64,000 bases of DNA from Heterobilharzia americana (taxonomy: Eukaryota; Platyhelminthes; Trematoda; Strigeidida; Schistosomatidae): positions 156,339,276 through 156,403,275 of the forward strand of contig OX104127.1 in assembly GCA_944470555.2 (NCBI GenBank). Direction: 5' to 3'. The position numbers and the translations under genes were made by a program. Below, piece after piece: positions 23,062 through 34,788 of this stretch (its first letter is position 1; each line of letters starts with the position of its first letter). The notes under the pieces were generated by a model that saw nothing but the letters and a program-made list of their open reading frames with translations, was not told the origin of the DNA and did no database searches.

Positions 23062-24549
23062 TTAGAGCGTAGATTCTTCATAGAACGCTAGATAGGTATT
23101 ACTTATACTAGCTTCAATGTCATAGCTAGGGTGGGTACAAGGTCCCCTATTCCGAACGCTCAAGGGGATAGCTTCGGGTTTGTTCACATTGGGTTGTGAG
23201 CTAAAGTACGTTGGTGGTGCACTTGGGTTATATCCCTGGGTAGACGGAAACTGTACAGTGGGATTTGACGAGAAAAACCTATCATTATTTCCTGAAACCG
23301 TGTCCCCAAGTTTAAGTGGCTTGGGCTGTTTGCGGTGGTAAGCTTTACTCGCGCTCCCACAATGGAGCGTCTGAACCTTATTATGGCTGGATGAGGTCGT
23401 CTTATTTCCTGTTTCTGGGCAAGGAGTGCTTTTATGATTATCTTTGCATGGGGACAAACCAACTTGAGAGAGGTTCATGGCGCTGTGTGCCATCAGGCAA
23501 TTGGGAGTTCTTAATTTCGCTGGGTAGCATTGTTTGTTGTTAAAACGTTTAGATTTCCACGACGTTTCGCTTAGGGATACTGCATTCAGCAGCAAGGCCG
23601 AAGAGGCGGGTTGCACAGACTGGTCTAATTGTGCGGTGTGGGCGGACTGAATGACTTGGGATCCCCGTGGTTCATCACTAAGATTTGTGTTGTCATCTAG
23701 GTCTATGGATATTATATTACTGCATGTTGGTGGTATGGAGTCAGCACTTCTTATGCTCCCTGTTGTATTTATAAGTTCCTCGCTGGCAACTGGGGGTGTG
23801 AAGATCAGCGAAGCTCTAGTCGGGTCGTCACCCACACAACTCGTTGACTGCATTCCACTCTCGGTATCTCGTGGTTTTAGCGAGAACTTGAGAATTCAGT
23901 CCACCACGGAATTTCCGTGTGCGACGCTGACAAGAAGCTAGGTCAGGAGATATCTTAGCCTTGCTATATGGTGTTGTGGATGCTATAATTCTCTGAGAGT
24001 CAGAAAAGTGTCTTGCGCTGCAAGGCGAGTTAAACTGGAATGGAACAGGACATGGGGACCCGATTGTTCTTTTCCTTAGGCGACGAACATTACAAGCTGA
24101 GTCAGCCAAGCCGCATGTTGTAAACAATCAGTCTCAACTCGCTCTAGTGGGGAACTGTCAGGGATGTTGAAGACTACTGAATTGTACGAGGATCGCATCC
24201 GGTTGCTTACCCCACTGGCTACAATGTCAACTGATCTCCCGCATTTTATTGGACTATCAAGTGGGGATTCACTTTTCGGGTCTAACAAATCCATCAGAGG
24301 GAGGAGATGTTCCATTTTACACTGCATATTCCCAAATGCCTTTGAGATTTCTAGAACATCGGACCTAGCTTTACTAACATCGCTATAGATGTCAGTCATA
24401 AGGTCTGGCAACTTAAGTGACGGACCGCAATCGCTGGTGGAACTTTTAACCTTAGGCGATAGATCAGATAGTTTTAGCCTTCTCGCGTTAATACTCTCAT
24501 TTCTACGGAGGCTACTGACACTTGTTTTCACTCTCAGAAAAGCAGGCAA
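23062..24549 (-). pseudogene. CR1-like LINE B1: ORF1 protein
   Basis: Three overlapping frames (24549-24076, 24127-23828, 23853-23062). The first has a charged N-terminus, a helical stretch around DVSKARSDVLEISKAFGNMQ, and YNSVVFNIPDSSPLERVETD, which looks like the start of the RNA-recognition fold of CR1 ORF1 proteins. The second continues with CNVRRLRKR, CPVPFQFNS and AKISPDLASCQR, the rest of that fold. The third is a long Ser/Pro/Asn-rich tail of 263 codons. A frameshift near 24100 separates the first two. It would be the RNA-binding chaperone of the element. Confidence 0.65.
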
Positions 24550-24569
24550 GAAGTGTCAAAAATATAAAT

Positions 24570-25545
24570 AATGCTGTTATGTTAGACAAATAGTTAACGA
24601 GTTGAAAAATAACAGGTGTTAGATATCAGTTAACTTCAACAGAGTCGTGAGTTAGGCAATAGCAACAACTTTCCCTGCTAGCTTATGAGTATTTTTCAAC
24701 AAGTGGGTGACGCTCCAACTGTCTGTTACCTTGAGGTTGAGATGGATATGGGTGACTTCAACGTTTGAAAGACGGGTTCAGGGCTTCTTTCTGTTGGATA
24801 TGGTCTGAGATTTGCAAAACTTGGAGGGAGATATGTACACCTCAAGAGATTCAGCGTTTTCCAGGAGGTAGATAGCAACCAGAAGCAACAGAAACGGACG
24901 GAATTTCCTTGAACACGAGGAAAACGAGAGATCACGTCAGGTTCGTAAGTTGCGCCTTAGTCTTATCATGAAATCATTCTATATATCTTCGAGTTTGGTG
25001 CTTCATATGAGGTCAGTTTCTGTTCTCCTCACTATGAGGTGATTCGGTGTTATTAGTCGGAGACCCTGCGCATCTGGAAAGACTAGAGGCAGCAGAATTT
25101 TTCGCAGTGATTGGGCGTGATGATTTGAAATTAAACGTTTGTCCAAATACGTTTTTTTCCTGAAAATGCACATGCAAAATTGCCCATTTTTTTCCCGCCT
25201 AACAAGACAATCTAGTTAGGGTCGTTCCTGCCTACCCATTTCTTTTTCTGAGTTGAACGTGATACTGGAAGATGTAGAGTACAGCCTATCAAAGAATGCC
25301 TGGTATAAGTCACGTCTTAAAATTACGGATGTGTCAACAACGTATCTCAGCCAACTTTTGGCTTTAGTGAGTGAGCGAAGACACTTTCTTCGAGTTTACT
25401 GTGGGTGAGACAAGTGATGCCATTGCGACACCATCAGTTTGTTTGTTTACTTTTCTCTTATATGCGAGGTAAGTAGTTTCCAAGCAGAGTTTTAGGGACT
25501 TGATGGCATCACTGGTATTCAGCGGGCATCTTTCCGTCAACGTTG
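24570..25545. other. No recognisable gene
   Basis: Region upstream (5') of LINE B1. Its first part may be the LINE's 5' untranslated region. I see no domain in the short frames. Confidence 0.4.
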
Positions 25546-25547
25546 TG

Positions 25548-26075
25548 TTGTGCGTTCGTCATAAAGTTTCGATGGCAGGGCGCACACTGACAGATGCGAC
25601 CTCTAGGATTCCATTTGAATGCAGGACTGGTTAGGTAAACCTGACAAGTGAATAACAAAAGCGAGTAGCAGGTGAAATTAGAGACAGGAGCACAAAAACA
25701 AGCAGGAGTAGATCAACTGTGATATATGTAGGTGAGTTCTTTATACTGACCACAAAACTTACTTGAAGAAGTATTCAGAACCAACTGTTTAGACGTAAGC
25801 TTGGGTGAAAAAATGTGAAGGTGCGTACGACGGTAATGAAAATTAGTCTGGAGCCGAATATATCATTACAAAATAGGGAGATTAAAGGATTTTGGGCCGG
25901 GTATGCACTTGTTATATACCCGTGCACAAAGCTTGATGAAGTTATAAACATATAAATGAAATTCATGGTTTTTTCTAAGATGGTAACCACCCTTTATCTG
26001 GTCACGGGGGATGATGGTGTTGCCTGTTGAGTATTACCATATCGGGGCTACTGAAACAATATGGTGGTGCAGAGT
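25548..26075. repeat. Diverged third copy of the inverted-arm repeat
   Basis: Matches 19884-20428 in the same orientation, from 'tgcgttcgtcata' to 'acaatatggtggtg', at very roughly 80% identity with small indels. The match stops at the same 'atatggtggtg' where the right arm continues into different sequence, so this may mark a true end of a shorter repeat unit. It shows that the arm sequence is a dispersed family and not unique DNA. Confidence 0.82.
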
Positions 26076-26079
26076 ACTT

Positions 26080-26505
26080 ACATGTAAGTACTGGTAACAA
26101 AGGGCGAATAATAAAACATGTTACATGCCATAAAAATGCACCAATATGCAGTTCATTTATCAATCCGGAGTAGAGAGATTATTTTAAGGGACGAATTTTA
26201 GGAAATAGGTGCTAAGTCGTGAGATCAATTAGGCTATGAAGAAATGTCGGTTACATTAGAGTAGCTACTGAGTTCACCGTTGCTGATCGTGTCTCACTCC
26301 GCTTCCTGTTCGCTCTTGGTCATTTTTTCTAAAGAAGTTGGAATTTAACTTAACTAACGCGTTTAGTTTTCGGCATTGCATATCTTTGTCATTGCTGTCA
26401 GTCTCCCTTGAGTTTAGGTGCCACTGGCACCATTGTACATGGTATTACCGCTCTTGGTTCGGCCGTCAACGAATTGATGAGGATTATTAGATAAAAAGAA
26501 TTCAC
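26080..26505. other. No recognisable gene
   Basis: Nothing recognised. May contain the 3' untranslated end of the LINE remnant that begins at 26509 on the minus strand. Confidence 0.4.
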
Positions 26506-26508
26506 TAA

Positions 26509-27123
26509 TTAACCATTGAAACTGGCGGGGGATCGACATGCTCGTACATGAGCGGGAAGTTTGTTCCACAGCATACTGTATTGCGTCATGGAAAACCTAC
26601 ACCGAAGTTTTGAGGGGTACATATTTATTGGGGTGGTGTACTCGCTATTACGCAGGTTATATGCCTGTGTTGATTCAAAAGTGATAGCACATTTCGTTTT
26701 AGTTTCGAAATGAAAGACGAAAAAATGCAGGTTGAGCTTCAGGCGTCTCAGCCAGAGTGATTCTAGTCCTCGTTTTTGCATCTTGCTTCGCATGCAAGTC
26801 CTTCGTTATGTATTAGTAGGCGCTGAGTGAAGTTTCGTTGAATGTTCTCTACTCGAATTTGGTCCCATACTTGCATGCTACCATAGATAACGTGCAGTGC
26901 CCCAATATCGGGCGAACCATAACCTTGCACGGTATAAGTTTTGCCTCAGGCTTGAGTATGTTTCTGTGTAGGAGACCAATGAGTCTTCTGCCTTGGAAAC
27001 CACTGAATCTGAAGCAAGTGATTCCGAGGTCTTCCACAGTAATGTCTGCGCTGCTATTGATTCTGTAACAGCCAAAATCCAGTTATTCTTGCCCCAACGC
27101 TGGAAGTAACTAAGTGGTTGCAA
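26509..27123 (-). pseudogene. LINE RT thumb and C-terminus (CR1-like)
   Basis: The minus frame 27037-26849 has MEDLGITCF, RRLIGLLHRNI and VMVRPILGHC, the RT thumb pattern ('eDLGI', 'Rp.lEy'). The frame 26793-26509 has LWLRRLKLNLHFF, YNLRNSE and YSMLWNKLPAHVRACRSPASF, the terminal domain. No palm is present. It is a 5'-truncated or deleted copy. Confidence 0.75.
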
Positions 27124-27890
27124 ACTAACGCCTAACTGACAAGTTCTTGCGTTCTACTGTATGCTTCCTAACTTCCGCGAGTGACGCATAGTCAGAGGTT
27201 AGATCAGAATATCAAAACACGGTTTGTAGTGATTCAATGGTAAATTCGTAACAAAATCTGCGGTACTATCAAAGCTACAACAAGTTAAATCAAAATTACA
27301 AAACACCTCAAAAGTGCCGCCGGTAACTACGCAGTCCAAGCGTTCTCAGGCACAAATACGTACTATACTGTAAAAGTTGGTTAAACAAATACAATCGTTA
27401 AACACCTGAGGATCTATAAGAATATCCCCTACAAGAAGGGGTCAAAAACTTTGTCTACCAGAATCAAATCGACACACAAACGTTTCCAGTAGCCAGCCAA
27501 AAGATAAGCGGTCAGATCACAGCACAACCACAAGCTGGACCAAAACAAAATGTCGGGCGCAGTAAATAACACGTCGTCAAAGTTCAGCACCGTACAACAG
27601 GAAAGTGAAGCATTTATGACAAGTCCAACCAAACAAAGACAAATGAGGAATGCAAGGTCAAGGAAGACATTCAAAGGACCGGATAGCATTACATCGGCTG
27701 GGTAGAAGGAACAGCATCCGTAACAAGGGTAAAAATATTTGAGCAAATGCCAATACTGTCAAATAGGGCTGTCAGGAGGGATTTCCAGATCATTTTTTCC
27801 TTTACACCCACCTAGATATTGCCGCTAATAAATAACTTTGTGCTGTTATCTACTAGTCGTCGACGACGAGCATCTACGGGTAGATCTTAA
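27124..27890. other. No recognisable gene
   Basis: The 105-codon minus frame 27746-27429 is hydrophobic and Cys/Leu-rich, but it is antisense to a Lys/Gln/Ser-rich reading and looks like a shadow. No family recognised. Confidence 0.4.
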
Positions 27891-27903
27891 TGGCTCGACG
27901 AAT

Positions 27904-28223
27904 CTACGCCGATAATGGGAATAAGAACACTGGCTGGGAGGAAAATCCAGCGAACATGTCTACGCAGCCCAAGTTGAGGTAGGCACACCGTCCCCCAAAT
28001 GTCGCGATCGCCTTGCCACTGGCTGCTTGAAGATCGAGGGGTGGGTCGCGGTGGCTGTCCCTTGTGGGTACGGGAAGAACACTAACCCCCTCTCCGGCGT
28101 CAACGAGGTAGCGGACTTTGTTTTTCCCCGGTGACGTAAAGCAAGCTTGTGTCCGTGTCGAAACCGCATGGTGTTCGACAATTTCTGACTTTGTTCCCAT
28201 AGGTGTTGTGAAACCAGCGCCAA
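27904..28223 (-). pseudogene. Gypsy-like aspartic protease
   Basis: The frame contains VRYLVDAGEGVSVLPVP followed by LDLQAASGKAIATFGGRCAYLNLG. This is the retropepsin pattern of Gypsy elements, in which the catalytic DTG (DSG in some) is here DAG. The downstream 'nlGl....w.f..a' part follows in the same frame. The enzyme would cut the Gag-Pol polyprotein. The DAG change and flanking stops argue that it is dead. Confidence 0.75.
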
Positions 28224-28511
28224 TTAGGGTTTTCCACCCTATCAGGTTTGGTTTTTGGATGACCGTCCGAGCTGCTGCGTTGTGCTGAGATGCGTTTCTG
28301 TGACGTGTTATGTAACCTGGTGCTTCGGGTTCATGGCAGCTGTTTAATGGAGTTACATGGCTCTACTGCTCCTGAGTCCTGGCTCTCAGGTTTATCGCAG
28401 ACCGAATATTTATTGAAGACGAGTCTGCCAGAGATCTCCGGGGTTTTGTCTCCTGAGGCTGCCAGGTCATCGGGGGAACTCAGTGAAGTTTCACTAACAG
28501 GATCTGCACCT

Positions 28512-28993
28512 TTATGGTAGTTTCGAGAGAAACGGTTCCCGGAAAAGTACATTATCTAACGTTCGTGGGCCAATAACTTCTTGCGTGCGTGCGAGGACTT
28601 CAGTAGCTGAGTGGCTGCCCAGCTGGATGTTACAAAGTAATTCGTCTAGGCGCTGGCGATCTGCGAGGCCGCTTTTCTTCAAGAGTGCGGCCTTGAGAAG
28701 TGCATAAGGATCACTTACTCCAGACCAAACATATGTGCTGTAACATACCTGTTTGATTTCCGCGGTAGTGAACGTATAACGCAAGAAATCAAGAATGAGG
28801 ATCTGTGACTACCTGTTCTCGAAAATCCACCTCGGCACACAGAAGCTATATTTTTCACTGTCTTGACAGTATGGCACGAATTGGATCGTGTTCGTAGTCG
28901 GCTTAATACGAATAAGCTTGGGAGTATGGTCGGACGTGAGAAAGAGTTGTATATAGATACATTAAAGGTTATCAAAATGGAAACAATATACAA
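28512..28993 (-). pseudogene. Gypsy-like Gag fragment
   Basis: The frame 28784-28512 reads SDPYALLKAALLKKSGLADR, then RLDELL, LGSHSATEVLARTQEVIG and NVLFREPFLSKLP. This is the conserved capsid-like segment of Gypsy Gag in flatworms ('Y..LK..ll.r..lse..rl..Ll....lGdrkpseLLrrm..l.g'). The upstream frame (28993-28715) is less clear. A related and more decayed copy lies at 32630-32878. Confidence 0.75.
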
Positions 28994-29059
28994 GTATAAA
29001 ATAGAACAGGCTCACCAATTCAATATATATTATTGGTCGGGATATATGATCACGTCGAG

Positions 29060-29425
29060 CTCGCCAATTTAGGAATTCTACTGGTGCAAACTGACGGATG
29101 CAAAGGACAATCACTAATTATTCGAACTTGTTACATACTCATGAGTACGAGACCAAGAAAGAACGCAATAGCGTCATCGGATGGAATAGTATATATGTGG
29201 GGTCGGGCCAAGATACCGGTTTGTTCCAACTAACTGGCCAGAGAGTCGATTACGAGCAGTGCAACGTACCGTGATGGCGTGCAGACGTCGCGGCCGCTTG
29301 GCCGTGTGTCTCCATCTTTGTGGGTCAGGTAAAACTATGGAGGTCGGCATCATTGTTGCATCTCTTCGAACCCTAGACTGCTGACTCTTGAGAATTGTGG
29401 ACGCTACACTGTCGCATTACTTTTC
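29060..29425 (-). repeat. LTR-like block of Gypsy remnant 1
   Basis: Matches the reverse complement of 5090-5465 and, less well, the reverse complement of 32330-32560. Its place 5' of the gag block on the minus strand is what makes it a 5' LTR candidate. I could not identify a primer-binding site or exact ends. Confidence 0.6.
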
Positions 29426-31455
29426 CGGTCAGGTGAAGTTTTTAGTGAACGTGTGACTTCCAATACAATCCCATGATCGACGGCGCCTGTACCAACGACA
29501 TTTGTTTCAATAGATACTGCCCACCTGAAAAATTATCATTGTGTCCCTGTTAAATCACACTTTAATAATGGAAGGATGAAAAGAATGGACTGATAAAACT
29601 ATTACTAAACTGGTTGTCAAGTGGGAATAGTTTGAATTCAATACCTCTCGCCTCCTAGTTAGAAATTAATCATTGGTAATAATGCGGAAGTGTTTCCGAG
29701 CTCAGTGATGGGGTTTTTGCTTGAGTGTCCGAAGTAAAAGTTGGCGGGGAATAAAGGTGACGAAGGGAAATGCCAGACTATTGGGTACAAGTGGAATCAT
29801 AAATCTGGGGGGATGTTTTGTTCGATGAGACTTAAAGTACACCACCACAGTAAAGTGGATAACTTCCGCAGCCTAACCCTGAGGTTCTTGCCAAATAACC
29901 CGCTTCTATTAAAAGCTTATCCACAGTCATAGGATTTTGGGATAAAATACCAGATTTCTGAAAGTCCCGAAAGGGAACGGGACCGCATGAGTTTCGGGAA
30001 ATCTACCAAGAAAATCCAATAGCATCCAAAAAGGCCTCATGGCTTTGGTTTTATTACACCGGGAAAACATCTTATAGTGTTTATCACCGCAAAAGAAACC
30101 ACTCGAACAGGCTAGACCTTTTCTGAAGACATTCAAAAACACTTGCCTCCAGCCTAGTTTTCATGGAGCCATGTGATAAAATATTTGATTGTTGTGGAAG
30201 CTTACCATAATGACAACTTTCAATTTATACTTGAGTCCGGCCAATTTGAGGAGAACTATGGATGTTTGGCAGAACTTGTGTATTTCGGTGGACAGGTCAA
30301 GCGGGAATCAACCTAGACAGACACTGGGGGTTCACTCAACATTCACTTAGGGAAGCTGTGAATGTAATGCGTACTAAAGCAAGGGAATTCGATAACTGGT
30401 TACCGAAATGCAACCTTCATCAAACTGACTTCAATAGATACTTTCTGTTCGTCGCATTTTTCGTCTAGTGCGAGACACCTGGTGGGAACTTTGTGCCGCA
30501 GCGACTCAGGTCGTAAATAATCTATTATGGCTAAGCTGTTCTTGGAGATTCTGGAAGTTTATTTGCCCCTCACAAAAAGGCGACGACGTTTGTCGATCTT
30601 TAGAGTTTCTCTTAAGTTCACTGAAATAAGAATTTGACTACATATCTACAAGTAGACAATGCCCCTGGTTTTTAGATGTGTACTTTGGTGGTCTTGGTAT
30701 GGCAGGATTACCGGTACCTTTATTGCCTATTGCGATACTTTTTGAGTGGCACATATCGATAGTAAATGAAGAAACAAAAATTACCGAATGGATTTATACT
30801 TATGTCAAAGGGCGGTAGTTCGTAATATTGTTTCTAGTGTGTATTAAGTTTGTTACAACACACCGGTGCATAGCAGATACCGGGCTCTCTGTGGCGTGTA
30901 AAGGCTGAAGTTTATAGTTAGATGGGATATTCGTAAGTACTTGACAGTGTCAAGGGAACGTGGAGAGATACGCTGACGTAGTTCTTGCTGGCCCAGACCG
31001 ATGAGTCATTATTAGTTCGAGGTTGAATTGTCACAAAACATGTGTACACCACATAGTAGGAACAGATACATCTAAAAAATATTGAGTTCGTTTCGCTTTC
31101 GAAAAATTTCTGAAATATTGGCAGCAACGGTAATACCACAACGATAAAGCGAAGTGCAAGCTTCATTTCCCTAGCAAAAACTAGGGCAAGAAAAAGCCAT
31201 TTTAAAGATAAAAAGTCGGCACACGTTCGCTCATATTAAGCAGTTAGCTATGTCACTAAATGTCCCGACAGCCTAACAGTCTCAAGCGAACATGTTTTTT
31301 CCTTTGTGTCCATTTTGGTGGGTGGATCGTTGAGAAATTCAGTAACCACATCTTCTACTGGTTGGCTGTGGTGAGGAAAAGAGTGACAGTATGATGTTGT
31401 TTTGGCATTGGACCTCCGGTGATCACTGTTTGGACGCAAATTCTAGCTACCCGTT
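29426..31455. other. No recognisable gene
   Basis: About 2 kb without domain, RNA gene or repeat that I can identify. The short frames (for example 30262-30468 plus, 30918-31166 minus) have no known motif. Confidence 0.45.
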
Positions 31456-32329
31456 AGGCGCACTATATATGATGGTAGTGCCAAAAGACCATGCGACGCC
31501 TTGATGATGCCCAGTTTAAGCCCGTGGTCGAACACGCTGTTGACGTTCTGAGGTCATCGGGGACCAGGCGGCGGGAATTGGATGTGGCGGGTGAACCTAT
31601 GGCTTCGATGTCATGCTAAACACAGCAGAGTATGAGTCGGTTTCTCGAATTGGGACATTTGCTTAGCACTTTCTGATAGGGAGAGTCTACCTTATGTTTC
31701 ACTCTAGCTGCAAGCAAACTTGAAACCACATGTGTAGTTCAGCTGATAGATAACTTCTTACAATGATGTACCCGTTGTTGTTGAGTAACCACGAGCAGGT
31801 AGTAGCCGTTCGGTGAATCTATGCCAATTGTGAATATTGAAACATCAGGCAGGAGTGCCCATTTTACAGGTTTATGTTAATCCAGGTTGAGATTACGGGT
31901 TTGTAGGCCAGTGATGACGAGGTGGCGAACATTCGCCTTCACGTCAACAGTGTGCAACAAACGGCATTTTCCGCCGGCTATGGCTGTCGCTCACCCGGGC
32001 CAGTGAGACGGTTTCTCAGTTTTATGCAGTCCTTGTTGAAAGTGAACGGCTTTTGACAATTTCTGACTTATCGTGAGCCTGGCACTATTCAGGTTTTCCG
32101 ACTAAGCGTGACCTAGGTGCTGCTTAGCTATGTGGAATGCTGCTACAAAGCGGAGAATGCTTCTGCTCTGCACGTCGTAGCCCAGGGCTTGGGGTCCGTA
32201 AAGGTAACTCAGTAGAGTTGCGTGATTTGTCACATCCATGGCGTCATAAACTCCACTATAATCAGCATCCTGGAGTTCGACAGTATTCAGCATTGATGCT
32301 GACCGTCATAGTTTCGTCGAACTCGCTAG

Positions 32330-32560
32330 GGTGAAGGCACACACCAAGCGGCCGTGACATTTGGCACGCTGTCGCACTACGTTGCGCTGCTCGTAATCGA
32401 CCTCCCGGACAGCTAGTTGGAGTCCAGTGGTGTTTTGCCATGACCTTGCAAACATACCGTCACACCTGACTGCACCACTTTGTCCCTCCTTGGTCTGGTG
32501 TTCGTGGGTATATTGGAAGTACGAATAACTGATGATTGGCCTCTGTATCTGCCAGTACAG
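32330..32560 (+). repeat. LTR-like fragment in inverted orientation
   Basis: Same orientation as 5220-5450, for example 'gggtatattggaagtacgaa' here against 'gggtatgttagaagtatgaa' there. It lies between the gag and pol remnants of a minus-strand element, so it is either a nested solo LTR or the product of an inversion. Confidence 0.6.
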
Positions 32561-32599
32561 TTCCTAAACTTCTGACTGCTGACTTTGGTTTTCCTATTC

Positions 32600-33020
32600 C
32601 GGAGGATGTTAGGACAGGTTCACTAAAGATCACCAGTACTTTGTCAAGGCTTCCTGGTCGTCAGCGACAACCGGCTGAAGTGTCACCGGAACGGTTTGAA
32701 CCGGGTGTGGCAGTTCGGAAAATAACGGTTCATGAAAAAGTCCATGGTCAAAAGCTCGTTGGCCCATGACTTCTTGCATGCGTGCGAGCACATGAATGGC
32801 AGGGCCTTTCAGCAGCGACTCATCTGGGCGTTGGAGATCAGTGAGGTTTCTTTTCTTCGGAAAAGCCATTTTGAGCAATGCTTAAAGGTCACTTACTTCC
32901 GAGGTAGATATACACTCTGTGACGGGCCCACTCAATCTCCGTGGTATTGATTACGTAACAGCAATAAATCGGGGATATGGATCTCTGACGCCTTGCTGCC
33001 GAAAATCAGCTTTAGCACAC
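32600..33020 (-). pseudogene. Gypsy-like Gag fragment 2
   Basis: The minus frame 32878-32630 reads LLKMAFPKKRNLTDLQRPDE, then IHVLARMQEVMGQRAFDHGLF and LFSELPHPVQTV, aligning block for block with the Gag at 28784-28512. Upstream (32880-33020) the weakly similar reading continues. Stops and shifts present. Confidence 0.68.
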
Positions 33021-33229
33021 AGCAACCACATTTCCACTTTGTTTGGCCAGCGTGATACGACCTGGATTGGGTGCGTTATCGGTTTAAAGCCAGTGAGTTT
33101 AGGATTCCGGTCGCACGTGGGTACAGTAGTTTGTGGTGATTCAACAAAAGTTATCGATATAAAAACGAAAATGCTTAAGCATAAGAAGAAATGAGGTCGT
33201 CAATTTAGAAATGGGTCTTACGTGAACTG

Positions 33230-33560
33230 GACAGGTGCAAAGCCAGTTACAAATTTCTCGTACTTGTCATATACCCACGGGTACGAAATGAAGAAAGAAT
33301 ACAGCAGAGTGGCAAGGCGCAGTAGTGAATTTGGTAACCATGCCAAAATATCGATGCTTTCTTGTTAACTGGATAGAAGATTGTGTACGAACAACGCAAA
33401 ATGACACGACAACATGCCGAATGGTATGCATTCTCGATCGTATGACTTGAGCCTAGCAATTCCACTGAAACTATGAAAGTCAGCATCAATGTTGAATCCT
33501 GCCCAAATCTAGGCTGTTGATTCGGGAAAATTGTTTTCCGTTACAAATACAACAATCAAC
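33230..33560 (-). repeat. LTR-like block of Gypsy remnant 2
   Basis: Diverged copy of 29060-29425 in the same orientation, recognisable by shared blocks such as the 'acccacgggtacgaa' region and the 'gtcagcatcaatgttg' region against 'gtcggcatcattgttg'. Confidence 0.5.
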
Positions 33561-34570
33561 GATACTAAGAACGGGAAAACACTGTCTACCTTTTCTGGGT
33601 TGAAAATCGTGTATTCTCTTAGGTGAGTCACGCCCACTTGTCGTTAGAGGTCTGTTTCATATTCGGCTTATCGATTATAAAATCGTTAATTTATTTGCTA
33701 AAAATGGAAAGTGGCAACCAGCTTAAAGTGTTCCCCGTTGTTCGATATAAACTTCCGCTTCAGTCAGTCAACTCTGTCCTGACTGCAGTCAACCTAATAA
33801 CCGGAAGCATAAGAACGCATACCATTAATTTTCAACCTAGAAACTGAATAGTCGTATCCATGTATTGCTCTATAATCCCGGAAAATCTGTCCAGTGATCC
33901 GAGTTTTTAATGAGTCATTAACTGATATCATTCCTTGACGAATACTATCTTAAAACTTGTATGGTTTTGTTTTCAAAACGACAATAAATTACTCGGGTGC
34001 ATTCCAAATCTTTTTGAGTCATCTTGTAACTCTTGACTAGAGTTGAAAGAAATCACCAGAATAAATACAGTAATTCTCCAACCTCCGGTGAAAACTGGAA
34101 TTAGCTTTCTGTGGATGGCTTTGCCACTAGCTAATTGAGCGAACTCGGTGGTAAAACTAATATAATGAGAAAAGAAACACTTTGAGATGGTTAAGGAATT
34201 CGAAAAGTTTACTGTTAGGCTCTCAGTCACTCCTCTGACTGGTGTGAGTCTTTTCACAAGAATCCATTCATTATTTTTTCAGCAGGCTGACACAAATCTT
34301 CCGACCACCTTCGCAAATAATGTAATGAACAACTGGGTATATTTGTCTGTGCAAAGATTCACTAACTGCCAAAGTAAAGAGACAAAGTTGGCTCTTCTGT
34401 CCTTTCCCGGTATAGCCATTAGATTTGCTTCTTTGTTTTATGGGGCAAACTAGCAGGTATGTCACACAAGGTCATTTGTAAATCTACAAATCTTGGGCGG
34501 TTCTTTGAGTTGTCTCTCCGAGGAATGTGTTTTCGGTTGTGAGAACGTGCATTAACCTGGCTCACCTGCT
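33561..34570. other. Upstream region of the neurabin-like gene; nothing recognised
   Basis: Contains no recognisable repeat or coding domain. It may hold the promoter or a 5' untranslated exon of the gene that starts at 34571, but I cannot point to a TATA box or splice site with confidence. An in-frame TAA lies 18 bases upstream of the ATG (34553-34555). Confidence 0.4.
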
Positions 34571-34788
34571 ATGTCTGTATTAGGCGACACTCTGCACGCT
34601 GCCAACGGGAGTGAGGAAGTCATTTCAAAAGGAGATGTGTGTCCTCGAAGACTATCACGGGTGTCACGACTAAGAGATATGTTCCAGAATGGTATTGTAA
34701 GACCTATTGACGATGCGGAAGATGGATATAATGTCGAAACTTCTGTGTGTCCATCATCCTCACGCCCCGAGCTAGAAAGGTTTTCAAG
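34571..34788 (+). CDS. PPP1R9: Neurabin-like gene, exon 1 (start codon)
   Basis: 72 codons plus 2 bases, donor AAG|GTTAGT. The ATG is the first after an in-frame TAA at 34553-34555. Encodes MSVLGDTLHAANG at the start and RRLSRVSRLRDMFQNGIV, a basic helix-like segment reminiscent of the neurabin N-terminus ('RIKNLFMQ'). Ends in phase 2. A 5' untranslated exon may exist upstream. Confidence 0.7.

Larger units (their letters stand above)
21064..24549 (-). mobile_element. CR1-like LINE 'B1' with ORF1 and internally deleted ORF2
   Basis: Minus-strand element of about 3.5 kb. ORF1 lies at 24549-23062, the endonuclease at 22859-22100, and a sudden jump within 22100-22000 leads to the second half of the RT, which ends at 21064. 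The order ORF1-EN-RT-C-terminus is complete apart from the RT fingers and early palm. It lies just outside the right arm of the big inverted repeat. Better conserved than LINE A, hence probably a younger insertion. Confidence 0.82.
27904..29425 (-). mobile_element. Gypsy-like LTR retrotransposon remnant 1 (LTR-gag-protease)
   Basis: On the minus strand the order is LTR-like block (29425-29060), leader, gag (28993-28512) and aspartic protease (28223-27904). RT, RNase H and integrase are absent. The order and the protein blocks are those of Ty3/Gypsy elements. Frames are broken, so it is a dead 5' part. Confidence 0.72.
31460..33560 (-). mobile_element. Gypsy-like LTR retrotransposon remnant 2 (rearranged)
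   Basis: Minus-strand order: LTR-like block (33560-33230), gag (about 33020-32600), an LTR block in the opposite orientation (32330-32560), then a decayed stretch ending near the start of the RT (31620-31460). The last part reads NSRRLVPDDLRT and later NWASS, matching the 'a.prrL.pd.l..ak.ef..ml.lGi..pS' entry to Gypsy RT. More decayed than remnant 1. Confidence 0.58.

Noticed and set aside
27429..27746. 105-codon hydrophobic minus-strand frame as a membrane protein
   Set aside because: Cys/Leu-rich but without a start context or family pattern, and antisense to an equally open Lys/Gln/Ser-rich reading. Probably chance.
34187..34453. 88-codon plus-strand ORF just upstream of exon 1 as part of the neurabin-like gene
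   Set aside because: It has no splice connection in frame with 34571, ends at a stop, and has no family resemblance. It may be chance.
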